A DNA stretch of 64,000 bases from Taeniopygia guttata (taxonomy: Eukaryota > Chordata > Aves > Passeriformes > Estrildidae): positions 4,493,501 to 4,557,500 of the forward strand of contig NC_133034.1 in assembly GCF_048771995.1 (NCBI RefSeq). Direction: 5' to 3'. A program made the translations under genes and the position numbers. The notes beneath the pieces were generated by a model, which was given only the letters and a program-made list of their open reading frames with translations, made no database searches and was not told where the DNA came from. The first letter of the stretch is position 1; each line of letters begins with the position of its first letter. This document shows positions 22,066 to 37,082 of the stretch, one piece after another.

Positions 22066-24818
22066 TCATCCATCCAGAGGCTTTCCCAAGTAGACCAAAG
22101 TCACTTCTGTGTTACCATACACAGCAGACACTGCTGGATACAGGCAAACTTTTGGCAGTCCTCTGAAGGCAACTCCCAAGAACTCATAGCCCCTCTCAAA
22201 TGCTAATGTTTTGTCTTCCATGTCCAGGATAACTCGAATCCTTTCACCTATCTGGAAACAGAGACAGGAGGGAGAGTAAAAATAACACAGAGAGAGAGTC
22301 AGCATGTTCAGATGGAAACAAAAATAATGCAAAGTGTAACACAGCAGAGAATTATAAAGCAGGGCTGTCCTGTGTCTCATGACTGATTGCTCTTATGACA
22401 GGAATTTCTCAATTTCACCATGATCTGAAGCAGGACAGCCTGCATCCACCACCTGTTTATGATAATAAACATGACCCTTCCCATATGAACCTGTGAGAGC
22501 ACTGAGAGCAGGCACTATGTGCTGTGTGCTTTGGAAATACTGCAGAGCTTTGGAATCTTTGCAATGGGCTCCAAGTTACCTGAGCTCTGTGTTCAGCTGC
22601 TGCTATCGCTGAGCAGCAACTGCTCTGTGAGGAGCATTTTTAAAGACAATGGGTTTAAGAAAGGCAAGTGCCACCTACAAAAAAATCCCAGAATAGATTA
22701 ATATACAGGTGTTGTCACTGACAGAGGTGTTTCCCTACCAACCACGTTTTCTATGAGCAGATCACTGCACATGTCTTAATAAAAGGAAATTTCAGTACAA
22801 AATGTAAAACAAAAACCCTGAAAGTATATACATACAAAGTGAAACCAGCGTTGACCACAGCAGGAGCCTTGGATCCAGGCAGGCCCAGAGCTCCCTGCAT
22901 TTATATTGCACATGTTATATCAATGAAATTCCCAGACAACAGCCACAAGCACAGCAAGCACCACACAAACTCTTGACTCTTCTCCAGCCAGCCCCAGCAC
23001 TGGGAATTTCTTTTAGCCAACACTAACACACACATGTGTTTCCTGCAAGCATGTTTTCTATGAGCAGATCACTGCACAAGTCTTAATAAACACAAAATAC
23101 ACCGAAGGATCACTGATTTGAACTTTCACACAAATTTAGGAACATCAGATGCAAGGCACTACACAGATCTTCACCCACAAGTGGAATGTAAGCCAGTACA
23201 AAGCCACAGCACTGGGTGTCAGACTGGATTATTTTTAAAGTCACTTCTAACCCATTCTCTGAATATGAGACAGAAATTACAATGATCCAGTTTAAGTTGT
23301 AACACGAGCAAATCCAGCAGTGAAAAGACAGCTGTGTGAGCAGGCAGAATGACAAGACAGGCTTCTTTAAGGACAAAAAGGTAGGGTGGCCTCTGCTCTT
23401 TAATACCCTGAAGTTATCTGAACATAAGATTCCAGATAAATGTCATCCACTGGAAGGTGGGCAGTGAGCAAAGCAGCAGCAATCAGCACTGCTGCAGGTT
23501 TTTGCAGGAAGACTCTCACCTAAGCACTAACTTCAGCTCACCCTGCCAGACAATAAAGGGGTACAAGCCCTCAGACACTCACCTTGCTGTGGGGCAAGTC
23601 GCTACTTCAGAAAGCTACAACAGTCTTTTCAAGGTTTTATTCAAAAATGCACCATGATGTCTAAGCAGACACCCACAGTACAGGTTTCACACTCAGTGTT
23701 TGAGATTGAAGTGTGGAAACAACCCAGGGTCAGGTGCACTGAACACCAGACAGGTGTAGCCTCTGGAAACAGTAAATAAAGAGGGGAAAAGGCTCACGAG
23801 GTAGAATAATTTGCCTTCTGCAGGGAAGGCAAAGAGACCTCTGAGAGTCACTTAGGAGAAATTCAGCAGCCAGCCGGGACAGCGAGGGATGGCCAGCACC
23901 CCCCACAGCCCACGCAAACCCCCTCACCTGGTACTTGGGCGCGTTATTGCACTGGGGGAAGCTGCCGTTCACCTCCCCGTTATGCAGCAAGTTATTGTCC
24001 ACCAGGTTCCAGCCCCAACTCTGGTCGTCGCTGCCCAGCAGGGCCACGTAGCCCTGGCACTGCATGGCCGCGCGCTTGGTGGCGATGCCGATGACGGCCA
24101 CGGTGCCCAGCGGGCCCTCCCACCACACCTCCCAGGCGTGCCGGCCCTCGCTGAAGCCGATCTTGGTGCGCGCCCCGTCCGTGCTCTGCGCGATGGGGTT
24201 GCGGTGCAGCGTGAAGCCGTTCTTCTTGATGTACACGTTCCTCGAGCAGTCGTTGGTGCTGAAGGCGTGGTGGAAGGCACGGACCTGGGCGAGACAAGGC
24301 GGGCGGGGGAGATGGACGGGGCTTGGAGCAGCCTGGTCTAGTGGGAGGTGTCCCTTCCAACCCAAACCATTGTGGCTCTAAGAGATAAAACCCTGTCATG
24401 TTTCCCGGCCTCCCGCCCCCTTCGTTTCCGATGGCGGGTGGGCCGGAGGGCTGCGGGGGCGTCCCCAGGCGCCGGGCGAGGCGGTGGAGGGGTGTCCCGG
24501 CGGGGTGGGGGTGTCCCCGCGGCTCGGGGGTCCCGGCCTCACCTTGCCCTTGTAGGTGGGCACGTTGCAGAGGATGTCGGTGCGCAGGGCCTCCTCGGCC
24601 AGGCAGCGGGCGGCCAGGCTGCGCCACACCTCGCTGTTCTCGTCGCCGTGCAGGACGCGGTGCCACAGCTTGCAGACCAGCGCGCAGCTCCGCAGCTCCC
24701 GCAGCTCCAGGTACGAGAACACCAGCTCCAGCACCCGCCCCGGCAGCCGCCAGCCCGGCCCTCCCCACGACGCCGCGGCCGCCCCGGGGCCGGGCCCGGG
24801 GCCGGGCCCCGCCGCCAT
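22066..24818 (-). CDS. FBXO45: F-box/SPRY domain-containing protein 1 (FBXO45), three exons
   Basis: Coding exons 24818-24543, 24284-23928 and 22251-22066 join in phase 0 to give 272 residues (human 286). The N terminus is low-complexity ([16 protein letters not shown]), shorter than in mammals. An F-box follows at about 25-75 ([20 protein letters not shown]). The SPRY domain from about 90 to the end is nearly identical to human ([57 protein letters not shown], ending [12 protein letters not shown]). In mammals FBXO45 joins SKP1 and the RCR-type ligase MYCBP2/PAM, without CUL1, and acts at synapses and in neuron migration. Splice borders: GGCAAG|GTGAGG, CGCCCAG|GTCCGT, TACCAG|GTGAGG, TTTCCAG|ATAGGT. 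It shares a CpG island with WDR53. Confidence 0.97.
22746..23090. repeat. 38-bp direct repeat, copies 307 bp apart
   Basis: Copies at 22746-22783 and 23053-23090 share gttttctatgagcagatcac, then tgcac, one mismatch region, then gtcttaataaa. Both lie in FBXO45 intron 2. Confidence 0.85.
24317..24381 (+). mobile_element. CR1 LINE terminal scrap
   Basis: ggagcagcctggtctagtgg, gaggtgtcccttccaaccca and a short 3' end, within FBXO45 intron 1. Confidence 0.6.
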
Positions 24819-25240
24819 CGCCCCCCGCGCTCCCCTCGCCCGCCCGGTGTCGCCGGGGCCGCCCGAGGCCTCACGGCGCGGGGGCGCGCGGCGCCGCCAT
24901 CTCGGCCGCGGGCACCGCCCCGCGCGTGCGCGGCGGGCGCGGGGGGCCGGCGAGGGGCGGGGGCGGCGGCGGAGCCGAGCGGAGCCCGGGGGCGGCGAGG
25001 GGAGCGCGGCGGAGCTGAGGGGAGCTGAGGTGAGAGCGGAGGGGCCCGAGCCCCCCGGCACGGCTGAGCCGGGGGGCGGCCGCAGGGCCGGGCCTGCCGG
25101 GGCGGGGGGCGGTCGGCGGTCGGACCGAGCTGCCGCAGGGCCCGCGGTTGGCGGGGTACGACTCACCTGGGGCCACCGGGGACCGGCGGCCGCGAGTCTG
25201 CCCCGATGCGAGCTGCGGGGAAGGTATCGGCCCTCTCCGT
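24420..25240. promoter_or_regulatory. CpG island, divergent FBXO45/WDR53 promoter
   Basis: Dense CG dinucleotides with GC boxes over FBXO45 exon 1 and the space to WDR53. On the plus strand a donor-like GAGCTGAG|GTGAGAG near 25029 could end an untranslated WDR53 first exon, which would splice to the acceptor before 25867. On the minus strand FBXO45 translation starts at 24818. Head-to-head placement is the same in mammals. Confidence 0.75.
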
Positions 25241-25878
25241 AGTGTTATTTGATCGCCAAGACCGAAGTTCCTCTGGTGGAATGAATGGGCTCTGGCTGCT
25301 CTTTAGATCTGGGTCAACAAAAACCACATGGAGAACATAACGTGGTTAAATAAATGCACGGACCTTAGGGCAGTGAAGCGGCTGCTGGGCTGTCACAAAA
25401 ACCCCGTGTGCCTCTCTCCTTTTCTCCGCAGCGTCCCAGTCCTTCCAACACTTTCGTGCTGCCCTTTTTCGCTCTTCACTTAATTTTTTGCTGATGCGTT
25501 TCTCTAAGCAGTGCTGTGACACAGGCTGCTGCGGGCAGTCACACCGAGGGAGGGTTAAGGTTGGTGAGCACATGGGTGTATACTGAGAAGCAATTAAATA
25601 TGTTGCAACCTGCTTTAAATTAGTAATACTGCTTTTAAAAAGTCTCATTGTGTTATTTAGGTTGGAAAAGATCGGTCAGCACTCTGGCCGTGCCTGGTGT
25701 CGTTGTTTGAGCAAAAGCTCCACTTGGGTGCTGAGCTGTCCTGAGCTGCCGAGGCGCCCGTTCTAACTGCACACTGAAGTTCCAGGATGATCTTCTTGCT
25801 TGATAAGTTCTGTTGTCACGAGCTGAGCAACCACCTCAGTTCGGGGCTTGTTTTTGTGTGTTTCAGGGGTGTCCCTGA

Positions 25879-29419
<3,541 letters not shown>

Positions 29420-30999
29420 GGCAGCCAGGGGCTTACAGAAGTCTGAGGGATAAAACCACTTCTCAGAGCCATTTACATCCACTTGACAGTGAACTGGACA
29501 GTGAACCCCTCTGGGTCCCTGGGAAGGGAAAGGGATTTGCTGTGCACTCGTGATGTCCCTGGCCTCATGCTGGTTCCTTGTGGCTGTTATGTTCACAGCT
29601 ACTCTCTCTTGCAGGGTTGGCAGTTTGCTGCTTGGATTTAAGTGAAACGGGTCTCTATATTTAGGGGTAACATTAGTTCATGACTAAGCTGACATAATTA
29701 AGGCTGGAGGAGAAAATTAGTGCTCAGGAGACACCCACAATGCTAAGTGAGGCTGCTGAACAGTAGCGGGGCTGTCATTGGCTCAGCCCTATGTGGTTTG
29801 GGCTGTTGCAGTGCTCTGTGCGACTTCTCCCATGAAGCTGTGTCCCAGTTGGCTTGAACTGGTCATGGTGGAATCTGGTTTTCATCACTCTGTCAGCAGC
29901 TGCATAGACTAGATGCATCAATTAACGAGTAATCAAATGAGTTTCCCTGTGGTTGCCAACTGAGTTTTTTCACTGCAGTAAAAGGAGCAGGGGAACTGTT
30001 ACACCTGTTTGCTAGGTCAGCTGTCAGTTAGTTGTGTATCCCAGGGAAAAACAACTATTACACTTGGCTTAATAAATGCTTTCTCTCTCGCTGTTCCCTT
30101 GACCTTAGAATCACTCTGATAGTGCCAGACTCACATAAAATTGTGTCAAAAAGTTTATTTACCCCCATCGCAGGGTGAATATGAAGGGCCAGCGGCACAG
30201 CTTCTCCTTACCCAAATAATTCCTGTCTTCCTAAAGCTTTGAAACACAATGAGCAGAACTTGGCTTGCTAGAAGCTTCATTTGCAAATTGAAGGTAGGAA
30301 AACCTAAGTGGAAATGTTACATCTCTGGACATGTTCAGTTCGTTCTCAATTTCCCAAGAAGTGAGCAAATAACTCTTAAAAAAAGGGGTTTTTTTTTCCT
30401 AGGCTGTCCTTATCCTGTCACAGAACTGAATTCCTAGTAGTGACTGAGGAAATGCTGCACTGGTGGTAGGTTTGGGTTTGTGCTGCTGTGTGTACCAACT
30501 GGGCTGTTACCAGACTCATATTATATTGGAAAAATTTCCAGCTCTATTTTTTTTACATACAAAGCTCTGGAAAATCATTATCCGGTTGTGCTGCCTCTCT
30601 CCACCCTTTATGGAAGAGATTCCAACTGTCTTGGTTTTGCTCGAAGCAGCTCCCTGCAACCAAACACAACTCATTCTCATCCAAATCAGATTTTATCTTT
30701 GTACCTTTTTAATTAAAAAAAAAAAAAAAAAACAAAGGCAATCTGCTTGTACAGCCTTTCCCAGCAGGAGACTTTGGCCCAAGACATGATCTGGTGGGCG
30801 CAACTGCAAATCGAAGCCAAAACACAGCAATAAAAGAAAAAGCAGAAAATTGTACTTGTTCCCTTTTGTGTTACCTGTGCATGAGTTCATGTGTGAAGAC
30901 ACGGGATCGGTGGGGCAGAGGAAGGGGTCGGGTCGGGCTGTGTGGTTCAGTGTGTGCCATGTCCGTGAACGTGTGTTGGTGCATCCATGACCTATATTT
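29420..30999. other. WDR53 3' UTR and WDR53-SMCO1 spacer
   Basis: The first about 660 bases are probably 3' UTR, ending at the AATAAA at 30071. The rest is unique sequence with an A run of about 18 near 30715; nothing else supported. Confidence 0.45.
30071..30076 (+). terminator. WDR53: Candidate WDR53 polyadenylation signal
   Basis: AATAAA followed by T/C-rich and then GT-bearing sequence about 650 bases after the stop. Confidence 0.5.
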
Positions 31000-31011
31000 G
31001 GATATACAGGC

Positions 31012-31018
31012 TATAAAA
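31012..31018 (+). promoter_or_regulatory. SMCO1: TATA box of SMCO1
   Basis: TATAAAA within ctataaaaag, 125-131 bases before the SMCO1 ATG, preceded by an AT-core element (cctatatttgg) reminiscent of a CArG box. Unlike its neighbours this gene has no CpG island, fitting a tissue-restricted TATA promoter. Confidence 0.5.
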
Positions 31019-31142
31019 AGCCTCGGAACAAACAACCTCCTGCAGGACTCGGATCCCCTGTCCCTGCTGTTTCTGCCGGCTACAGGAGAGAGGAGCGAGC
31101 CCGCTCCAGCTTTTATTTCTTCTCTTGGTGTTCTCCAGGAAG

Positions 31143-34100
31143 ATGGCGAAAGCCAGTATCTCTCTGCGCTCCCTGAACGAGACGCTGAACAGGTCCTGCA
31201 GGGCTGGGGAGGGACAGGGAGGGCACAGAGGGCTGGGGCATGGGACAGCTAACACGGGACACCAGGCTAACGTGCTTCTCTGGAAACTGCTGTGGGCAAC
31301 TGGCTGTGAATGGATAGCGGGAGGAAAGAGGGACAGAGCCATCAGCTCCACGGTGGTGTTTATTCCCTGCCTGCCATCCTGGCAGTTTGCTGCAGGATTT
31401 GGGCAGTTGCTCCATCATCTGTGGCCTGCAGCTGCATGAATTGTCACCAGGCAATGAGGGCACTTGGTCTGTTCAGCATGGAGGAGACTGAGGGGAGACC
31501 TCGTTGAGGTTTACAACTTCTTCATGAGGGGGGAGAAGGGACAGACACTGATCTCTGTGGTGCCCAGTGACAGGACCTGAGGGAATGGCCTTAAGTTGTA
31601 TAAGGGGAGGTTTTGGTTGGATATTAGGAAAACGTTCTTCTCCCAGAGCGTGGTCAGGCACTGAAGAGGCTTCTCAGGGAATGTCACAGCACCAAAGCTC
31701 CCAGAGCTCAAGAAGCATTCAGACAATGCTCTCAGGCACAGGGTGGGATTGCTGACAGGAGTGCAGGGCCAGGAGTTGGATCCTTGTGAATCCAACTCGG
31801 CATATTCTGTGGTTCTGTTAAATTCAGGCTTGCTGTTCTAATTAGAGATTTCAGGTGAACTTCTGATTTTCAGATCATGCCTCAGAGTCTGGAGAGTTCA
31901 AAGATAGGGAGTAAGTGGTTATCATGAGCAAAAAAGAACCCCAAGAATGGAACTTTCTTAAAAGTTTTAGGAAAGCAAATCACCATCACTGGGGAATCAG
32001 GTCATAGGTGATGCTGATTCACCCTCCATTTCCAAAGCCTGCACTTGGCAGAGGAATGTGACCAACAGGTTCATGGACTTCCTGAAAAATAATCCTGCCT
32101 CAGCTGCCCCCGCTGGCACTGGTTCCTGCTCGGCTGTGCAGCAGCAGGCACCAGTGGTGGTGGCTTGGGGCAGATACAAAGATACGAGCATGGATCTTCA
32201 GGAAATACAGTCAAAAAAGGGTCTGAAATTCTCAGCAGTTAGAGTTAGGAAGGATACTGTCCCCACACTCTGGATTTTCACGTTCCTGGGAGGGAGGTAA
32301 GGCCCTGGCACAGGTGCCCAGAGAAGCTGTAGCTTCCCTGGATCCCTGGAAGTGCCCAAGGCCAGGCTGGATGGGGTTTGGAGCAACCTGGGATAGTGGA
32401 AGGTATCCCTACCCATGGCAGTGGGTGGAATGAGTTGGGCTTTAAGGTCCTTCCACTCAGCCATTCTGGGATTCTAGGATATTTTACATTTAAAGGCAAA
32501 CTATGCAGTGTTGAGACTTTTAAAAGTCAAATCAGGTGTCATACATACACCTGTGGTTTACCTGCAGTGAAAAGGATCCCTGTTGAGAGTATCACAGCTG
32601 ATGGGATGCAGTACTTCTGCTTAGGAAATGAGTGATTATGTGTTGACAGACAGCTGACAGACTTGGAAAGAAACTGCTCTTGTCGAGGTACTGCTCAAAA
32701 CTGTTAGTTCATCCACAGCCTTCTTAACTCTGATTCACACGATGGTGAACACAAAAGTAGCTATTGGAGACCTGACCAGAGGGAGAAACAATGAAACAAC
32801 TCCTGAAAGAAAAAAGTGAAAATTAATTCTGTGGGAATCTACTTGAAGAAGTGTGTGTCTAATGTACCATGGAGTGAGTGAATGGGGAGGGCTTGGAGAA
32901 GTGTGGGATGCTGCACTGGCCTGGAAAATCAATCCCACGTGACAGCTCTAAAATGTCATTTTCTGTAAATGCCTGAATAGCAGAAATAAGGTTTCACAAA
33001 GAACCACACTTCCAGAGAAGTGGGAATCTTGGAGCTTCTACTGTATGGCTTCCAAATATGTTCTGTGTGCCAACAAGAGAGGAATTTTAAAAGCTTTCTG
33101 GTAAAGAATAGGGATGTGGTTTGTCTGTACACTAGTCAGAGTTAGAGGTCGCTGACTTAGTGGTAACTTCACTTACACTACACAGAGGTCATGATGGAAA
33201 TGAAAATGGGAGGTTTAATCCATTCTTCCTCTTTTCATTCCAAACTTAGATCAAGAGGCAGCAGCACTCAGTCCATCAGAATTCAGTTACAGCTGTGGGA
33301 GATCAGTTACGGATCTACCATGGTATAACTGAACAGACATTTTTAGATCCAAAATTGGCAAATGTTTAAATGTTTATTGCAGGTGCTTAAAAACACAGAA
33401 GATTAATTTACAGAAAGGCAGTAAAAAAATGTTTGAGAGATAAAACTGATCAAATAGTAAAGCATTGGACTGAAGCCCGCTGAGAAACTCCTGCTGCACT
33501 GAGGTTAGCATTAGTGATGAGATCTTAGATAACATTACTCTTACTTGTAGAGGAGGAAGTTGGAGAATGGGCCGTGTGGAAGCTTATTTACCATGACAAA
33601 AAGCTGCAAACCAACAATTCACCGGCGAGAACACTCATTATCCGACAACCCAGCTCTGAAAGTCATTCACAGCAAACCCCAACTCACCTCACCTCAGTTT
33701 CTGCACTTCCTCTCTCAGTGCTGACAGATTCGATCCAATTATGACACATCAATCCTTCCGGTTTTTCTGAACTCCCTGCATTTCTATATGACACCAGCTT
33801 AGTTTCCAATAAAAGTTTTATTTTCATCCCAAAATTCTTGCTGAAGCCAGAGGAGTCCTGCCACAGTAAGATGAGCTCCACCAGGCTGCAGAGGAAGCCT
33901 CTAGCCTCAGGAAACAACAGAAAATCCTTAGACAAGGATCTGCACAAGCGGCCAGACAATGAATTAAGGTCGGGGATACTTAGTAAAATATGCCACTGTT
34001 GAGGTCTTTTTATTTTCTCTTCATTCAGGTCAGCTGCAGAAAGAATCAAAAATAGGGTTTAGTTTGGAGAAGGGGGAGGCAGGAGTAGAGGCAGGCAGGG

Positions 34101-35499
34101 AGAGGGAGGAGCTGCTGATAGGAAAAAATGGCATTTTGGGTCTCTTATAATAACAGTCATTAAAATGCCGTGGGATACATATCAAAGAATGGAAAAATGT
34201 TTGAAGGGTTTTGTTTTCCTTTTTATTTTTTAATGTCATCACCAGCTGCTGTGTATTTTGTCCTTACAAAAAGTTCATTCAAATACATGTAATAGAGTGT
34301 TTAACACAGGGAGGTCACAGAAGCAGTGGAGCAAACTAGGAATGAAAAAAAGATAAGATAAAGAAAAATATGTAGGTAATAATATTTGCTGATAGTGTAG
34401 TTATTGTTAGGTGATACAGCCTGAAGTTTTTCCAGTAAAATAAAAAGAAAAATCACAAAAAATTCTGTAAGGAGTAGGTGATGCTCTGCCAGTAAATTAC
34501 TATTGTCTACATGGTACTGAGGTAGTTGTTCAGTATTTAAGAAGGAACTTTGAATTCTTTACATTAGCTTTCAGATCCTCAGGATTCTCAAAAACACACC
34601 TCAATGTCAATCAGGTAACTGAGGAAAATGTGGACAAAACTCTGTATAAAAACCACCCACAGTGACTGGAGCCCAGAACACCCTTTATCTCCAGGAAAGA
34701 GAGAAATGGGTACAAAAGTAAATACTGGCATTACCTTGTCTCAACATAGCAAGTTCTTTTAAACCAGGCAGTTTTCTTCAGCAAAAGTGGAGTGGCTTAA
34801 AACTCAAAACCTCATCTCTCTAATTTACAATTTTAAATAGGAAGAAACACAACAGACATCCAATAATGAAAAAGCAGTTAATAAATACAAGCTATGAAGT
34901 AGTTTTTATCACAGCTCTTCCATGGAAGGACAGTCCTATTAAAAAACCACTGCGGGTGGCTTCTTTATTGTTTGTATAATTTTTAACCAGACGAGTAATG
35001 AGAAGTTCTCCTCAATGTTAAATGAAAATTGTTCAAAAGACCATGACATGACAAATAAAAGCATAAATCACCTTAAAATGTGTTAAGAAAAAAAACTATG
35101 CCACTGATAATGCATATGGTTGAGAGCCACAGATATATCTACCTACTAATTTTGCAGCTGTATTTGGAGATGTTAAGATCTCTGCACCAGGAAATGGCCA
35201 AAAAGATGTGACAACAAACCTTGACTTTTAGTGGTGTTCCCAGAAATCTTGGGAGGGCCCCTAGAAGGGGGTCTGAAGCTGTTCACAATGCAATGTCGTG
35301 ACAGAAAGCCCAAGATCCTTCTGAAATTCCCTTACTCTTGTTTTCCACCGCCCAGAGTAGAAAGCAGGCTGCTGTCCCTAGAGGCTCGCTTCGCGCAGCT
35401 GGACTGCAGCCTGCAGACCCTGGCGCACGCCTTCGAGCTGCAGGCGGAGATGATGGAGGAGGACCTGAGGCGGGACGTGCCGTGGGCACCTGCGGCCAG
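31143..35499 (+). CDS. SMCO1: SMCO1-like gene, coding exons 1 and 2 only; terminal exon not found
   Basis: Exon 1 (31143-31192) encodes MAKASISLRSLNETLN plus two bases; exon 2 (35356-35499) continues RVESRLLSLEARFAQLDC to about residue 64. This lines up without gaps with the start of human SMCO1 (human begins MNNETTTLISLKEAMKRVDH), and position between WDR53 and RNF168 on the same strand agrees. The visible part is a short coiled coil with a regular hydrophobic heptad pattern. Human SMCO1 is about 214 residues, with the helical membrane part in the last exon; I could not find a matching exon between 35500 and the RNF168 promoter. The exon 1 donor (AACAG|GTCCTG) is weak. The gene may end in a diverged or alternative exon, or be decaying. 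Function is unknown. Confidence 0.7.
31455..31822 (+). mobile_element. CR1 LINE 3' end, a different subfamily
   Basis: Sense CR1 with gaggggagacctcgttgagg, ggccttaagttgtataaggg, ttggttggatattaggaaaa, then the 3' terminus near ttctgtggttctgt. Retains about 370 bases. Lies in the SMCO1 intron. Confidence 0.8.
32300..32478 (+). mobile_element. CR1 LINE 3' end fragment, sense
   Basis: ggcacaggtgcccagagaag, ccaaggccaggctggatggg, gggatagtggaaggtatccc and a terminus gccattctgggattctagga. Lies in the SMCO1 intron, same strand as the copy before it. Confidence 0.85.
33693..34033 (-). CDS. Unassigned exon-like open stretch on the opposite strand of the SMCO1 intron
   Basis: On the minus strand an acceptor (ATTCTTTCTGCAG) opens 341 bases with no stop, closed by a strong donor (ACTGAG|GTGAGG). 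Reading from phase 2 gives 113 codons, beginning DLNEEKIKRPQQWHIL and including LSGRLCRSLSKDFLLF and GFLCSLVELILLWQDSSGF, a helical, leucine-rich pattern with ordinary amino-acid use. GC is moderate, so the open frame is not simply a GC effect. I do not recognise a family, and no partner exons stand out on either side. It could be an exon of an unnamed gene, a relic of one, or chance. Confidence 0.35.
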
Positions 35500-35767
35500 G
35501 TGAGCTCAGCCAGGGCCCACAGCAGGGAGCAAAGCCAGGGAGCAAAGCCCAGCGACCAAACCCGCCCGGCCGGCTCCAGCGCTGCCGGAATGGGCCGCGG
35601 CTGCCCCGGCTCCTCAGCACCCTCACAGGGAAGGATTTACTCCTCACATCCACCCAACGCAGCTCCCTGGCTGAGGGAGCCACTCCCGCCCGGCCCGTCA
35701 CCACAGCCTGGCCCGCCTTCCCCCTGAGGGCCGCGGCTTCTGTCTCCCAGCAGGCTCGGCGGAGCAG

Positions 35768-35865
35768 GTGGAAGAGGAGAAGGAGGAGACGGACGAAGAG
35801 GAGGAGAAGAAGGAAGGAGGACAGGAGAAGGAGGAGGAGGAGAAGGAGGAGGAGCCCTCGGGCGG
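35768..35865 (+). repeat. Polypurine GGA/GAA tract
   Basis: About 95 bases almost wholly of A and G (ggaagaggagaaggaggaga and onward), just before the RNF168 CpG island. Confidence 0.85.
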
Positions 35866-36000
35866 GCGGCGGGAACTGCCCCCCTGCGTGAGGGGCGGGG
35901 CGGAGCCGCCATTGCGGAGCGCGGCCTGGGCGGCCTCGGGAGCGGTGGGTGCGGGTCCGGGTCCGCGCTGGGACCCTCAGGGCCGGGGGTGACGGGAGCG
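35860..36000 (+). promoter_or_regulatory. RNF168: CpG-rich promoter of RNF168
   Basis: GC boxes (ggggcggggcgg) and a reverse YY1-like core (gccgccattg) lie at 35893-35916. A donor-like GGAGCG|GTGGGT near 35946 could end an untranslated first exon that splices to the acceptor before 37160, 43 bases ahead of the RNF168 ATG. Exon borders here are inferred. Confidence 0.55.
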
Positions 36001-36935
36001 GAGGGGGACGAGGGGCCCCCTTTTCGCTGGGCGCCGGCGTCCTGGGGGTTATTTTTTGTCAATAAAAATAGCGGAAATAATAAAACCTGCCTTAACGTGT
36101 ATTTGTCTCCATGGAGAGTTCTCTGTGAGGAACGGCAGCCTTTCTTTCAAGGGCCTCCTGTTTCTGAAGCTGCCTGTTTAAGAAGCTTGTAACTTAAATA
36201 TCAGTGGGTTTCTTCTTTTGCTGTATATGTCTTGTTTTCTCTCCCACAGTATTGCTGGGCCAAGTGGAAAAATCGTGTGAGGAGACAGATGACCCCCACA
36301 GTTTCAAGTCATACAAAAAGGTGCTGAAGTTTTAATTCTTTATTTATCGTATGAAAAAGAGGAATTTTAGCTTTATAGTCCTAGCTTAAGCAAGCAAATG
36401 AATGAGAAAGAAGCTGCTCTGCTCTGGTGTATTTCACCTTCAGAACATGCTGGAAGCAAGCTTGTGCCAAAAGCACCTGTCAAAGGATGTTCACATTCTG
36501 AAAAAATGAGTGAATGGAAGGTTAAGGTAACTGGAATAACATACCCAGCATCTTATCATAGATAGGGAGTGATGGGTGGCTGGAAAAGCTCTCACCTTCT
36601 TTTCCCTCCCCTCCTTACCACCTCCTTGCTATCTCCAAAGCATCTGATACAGCTCATAGGAACCTGCAGTAGGAAAACCTGGTACAGTTTTTCCATGACT
36701 TCTGTAAAGCTCTGCTTCTTCCTCAGGAATCTCTCAGGCCCTGAGAAAAGCAATCACTTAAACAGCAACTATTTCTAAATCCACAGTAGTGTTGTTTTAA
36801 CTTTTTAAGATTTTCTAAAGCCTTCTGAGTTTACATTCTTGTAACAAACTTTTTCACCTACTTTCTGTAAATAACTTACTGTTTTATGTTCTTTTATAGA
36901 GGCAGAGAATTTTAATAGACTAGTAGTTTATCCAG
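36001..36935. other. RNF168 5' intron
   Basis: One exon-like interval lies at 36251-36320 (CTCCCACAG to AAAAAG|GTGCTG). It has no long frame and could be an extra untranslated RNF168 exon or an end of SMCO1. Nothing else is supported. Confidence 0.3.
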
Positions 36936-37082
36936 TGTCGTTGGAGAGGTAACAATTTCACCCTCCAATCCACTGTCACCTTTGGAAAACTATAAATGCT
37001 AGAGTCAGAAAATAAACTTTCTCTTTTTTACCTTTACAATAACAACAGCTCACGTAGTGCTTTCTTGTGTCCTATAGTGACA
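36936..37082 (+). mobile_element. Probable short solo LTR (fossil)
   Basis: Begins TGTCGTTGGAGAGGTAAC, holds a TATA-like ctataaatgc, a polyadenylation signal (aataaac) and ends tcctatagtgaca, an arrangement seen in avian retroviral LTRs. About 147 bases, no clear target duplication. It ends about 77 bases before the RNF168 exon that carries the ATG. Old, only LTR remains. Confidence 0.45.

Noticed and set aside
24396-25242. Long overlapping open frames on both strands over the FBXO45/WDR53 island
   Set aside because: High GC removes stop codons; only FBXO45 exon 1 has a conserved protein and splice sites.
36251-36320. Small exon-like interval (acceptor and weak donor)
   Set aside because: Short, no conserved reading frame; kept only as a possible untranslated RNF168 exon or SMCO1 tail.
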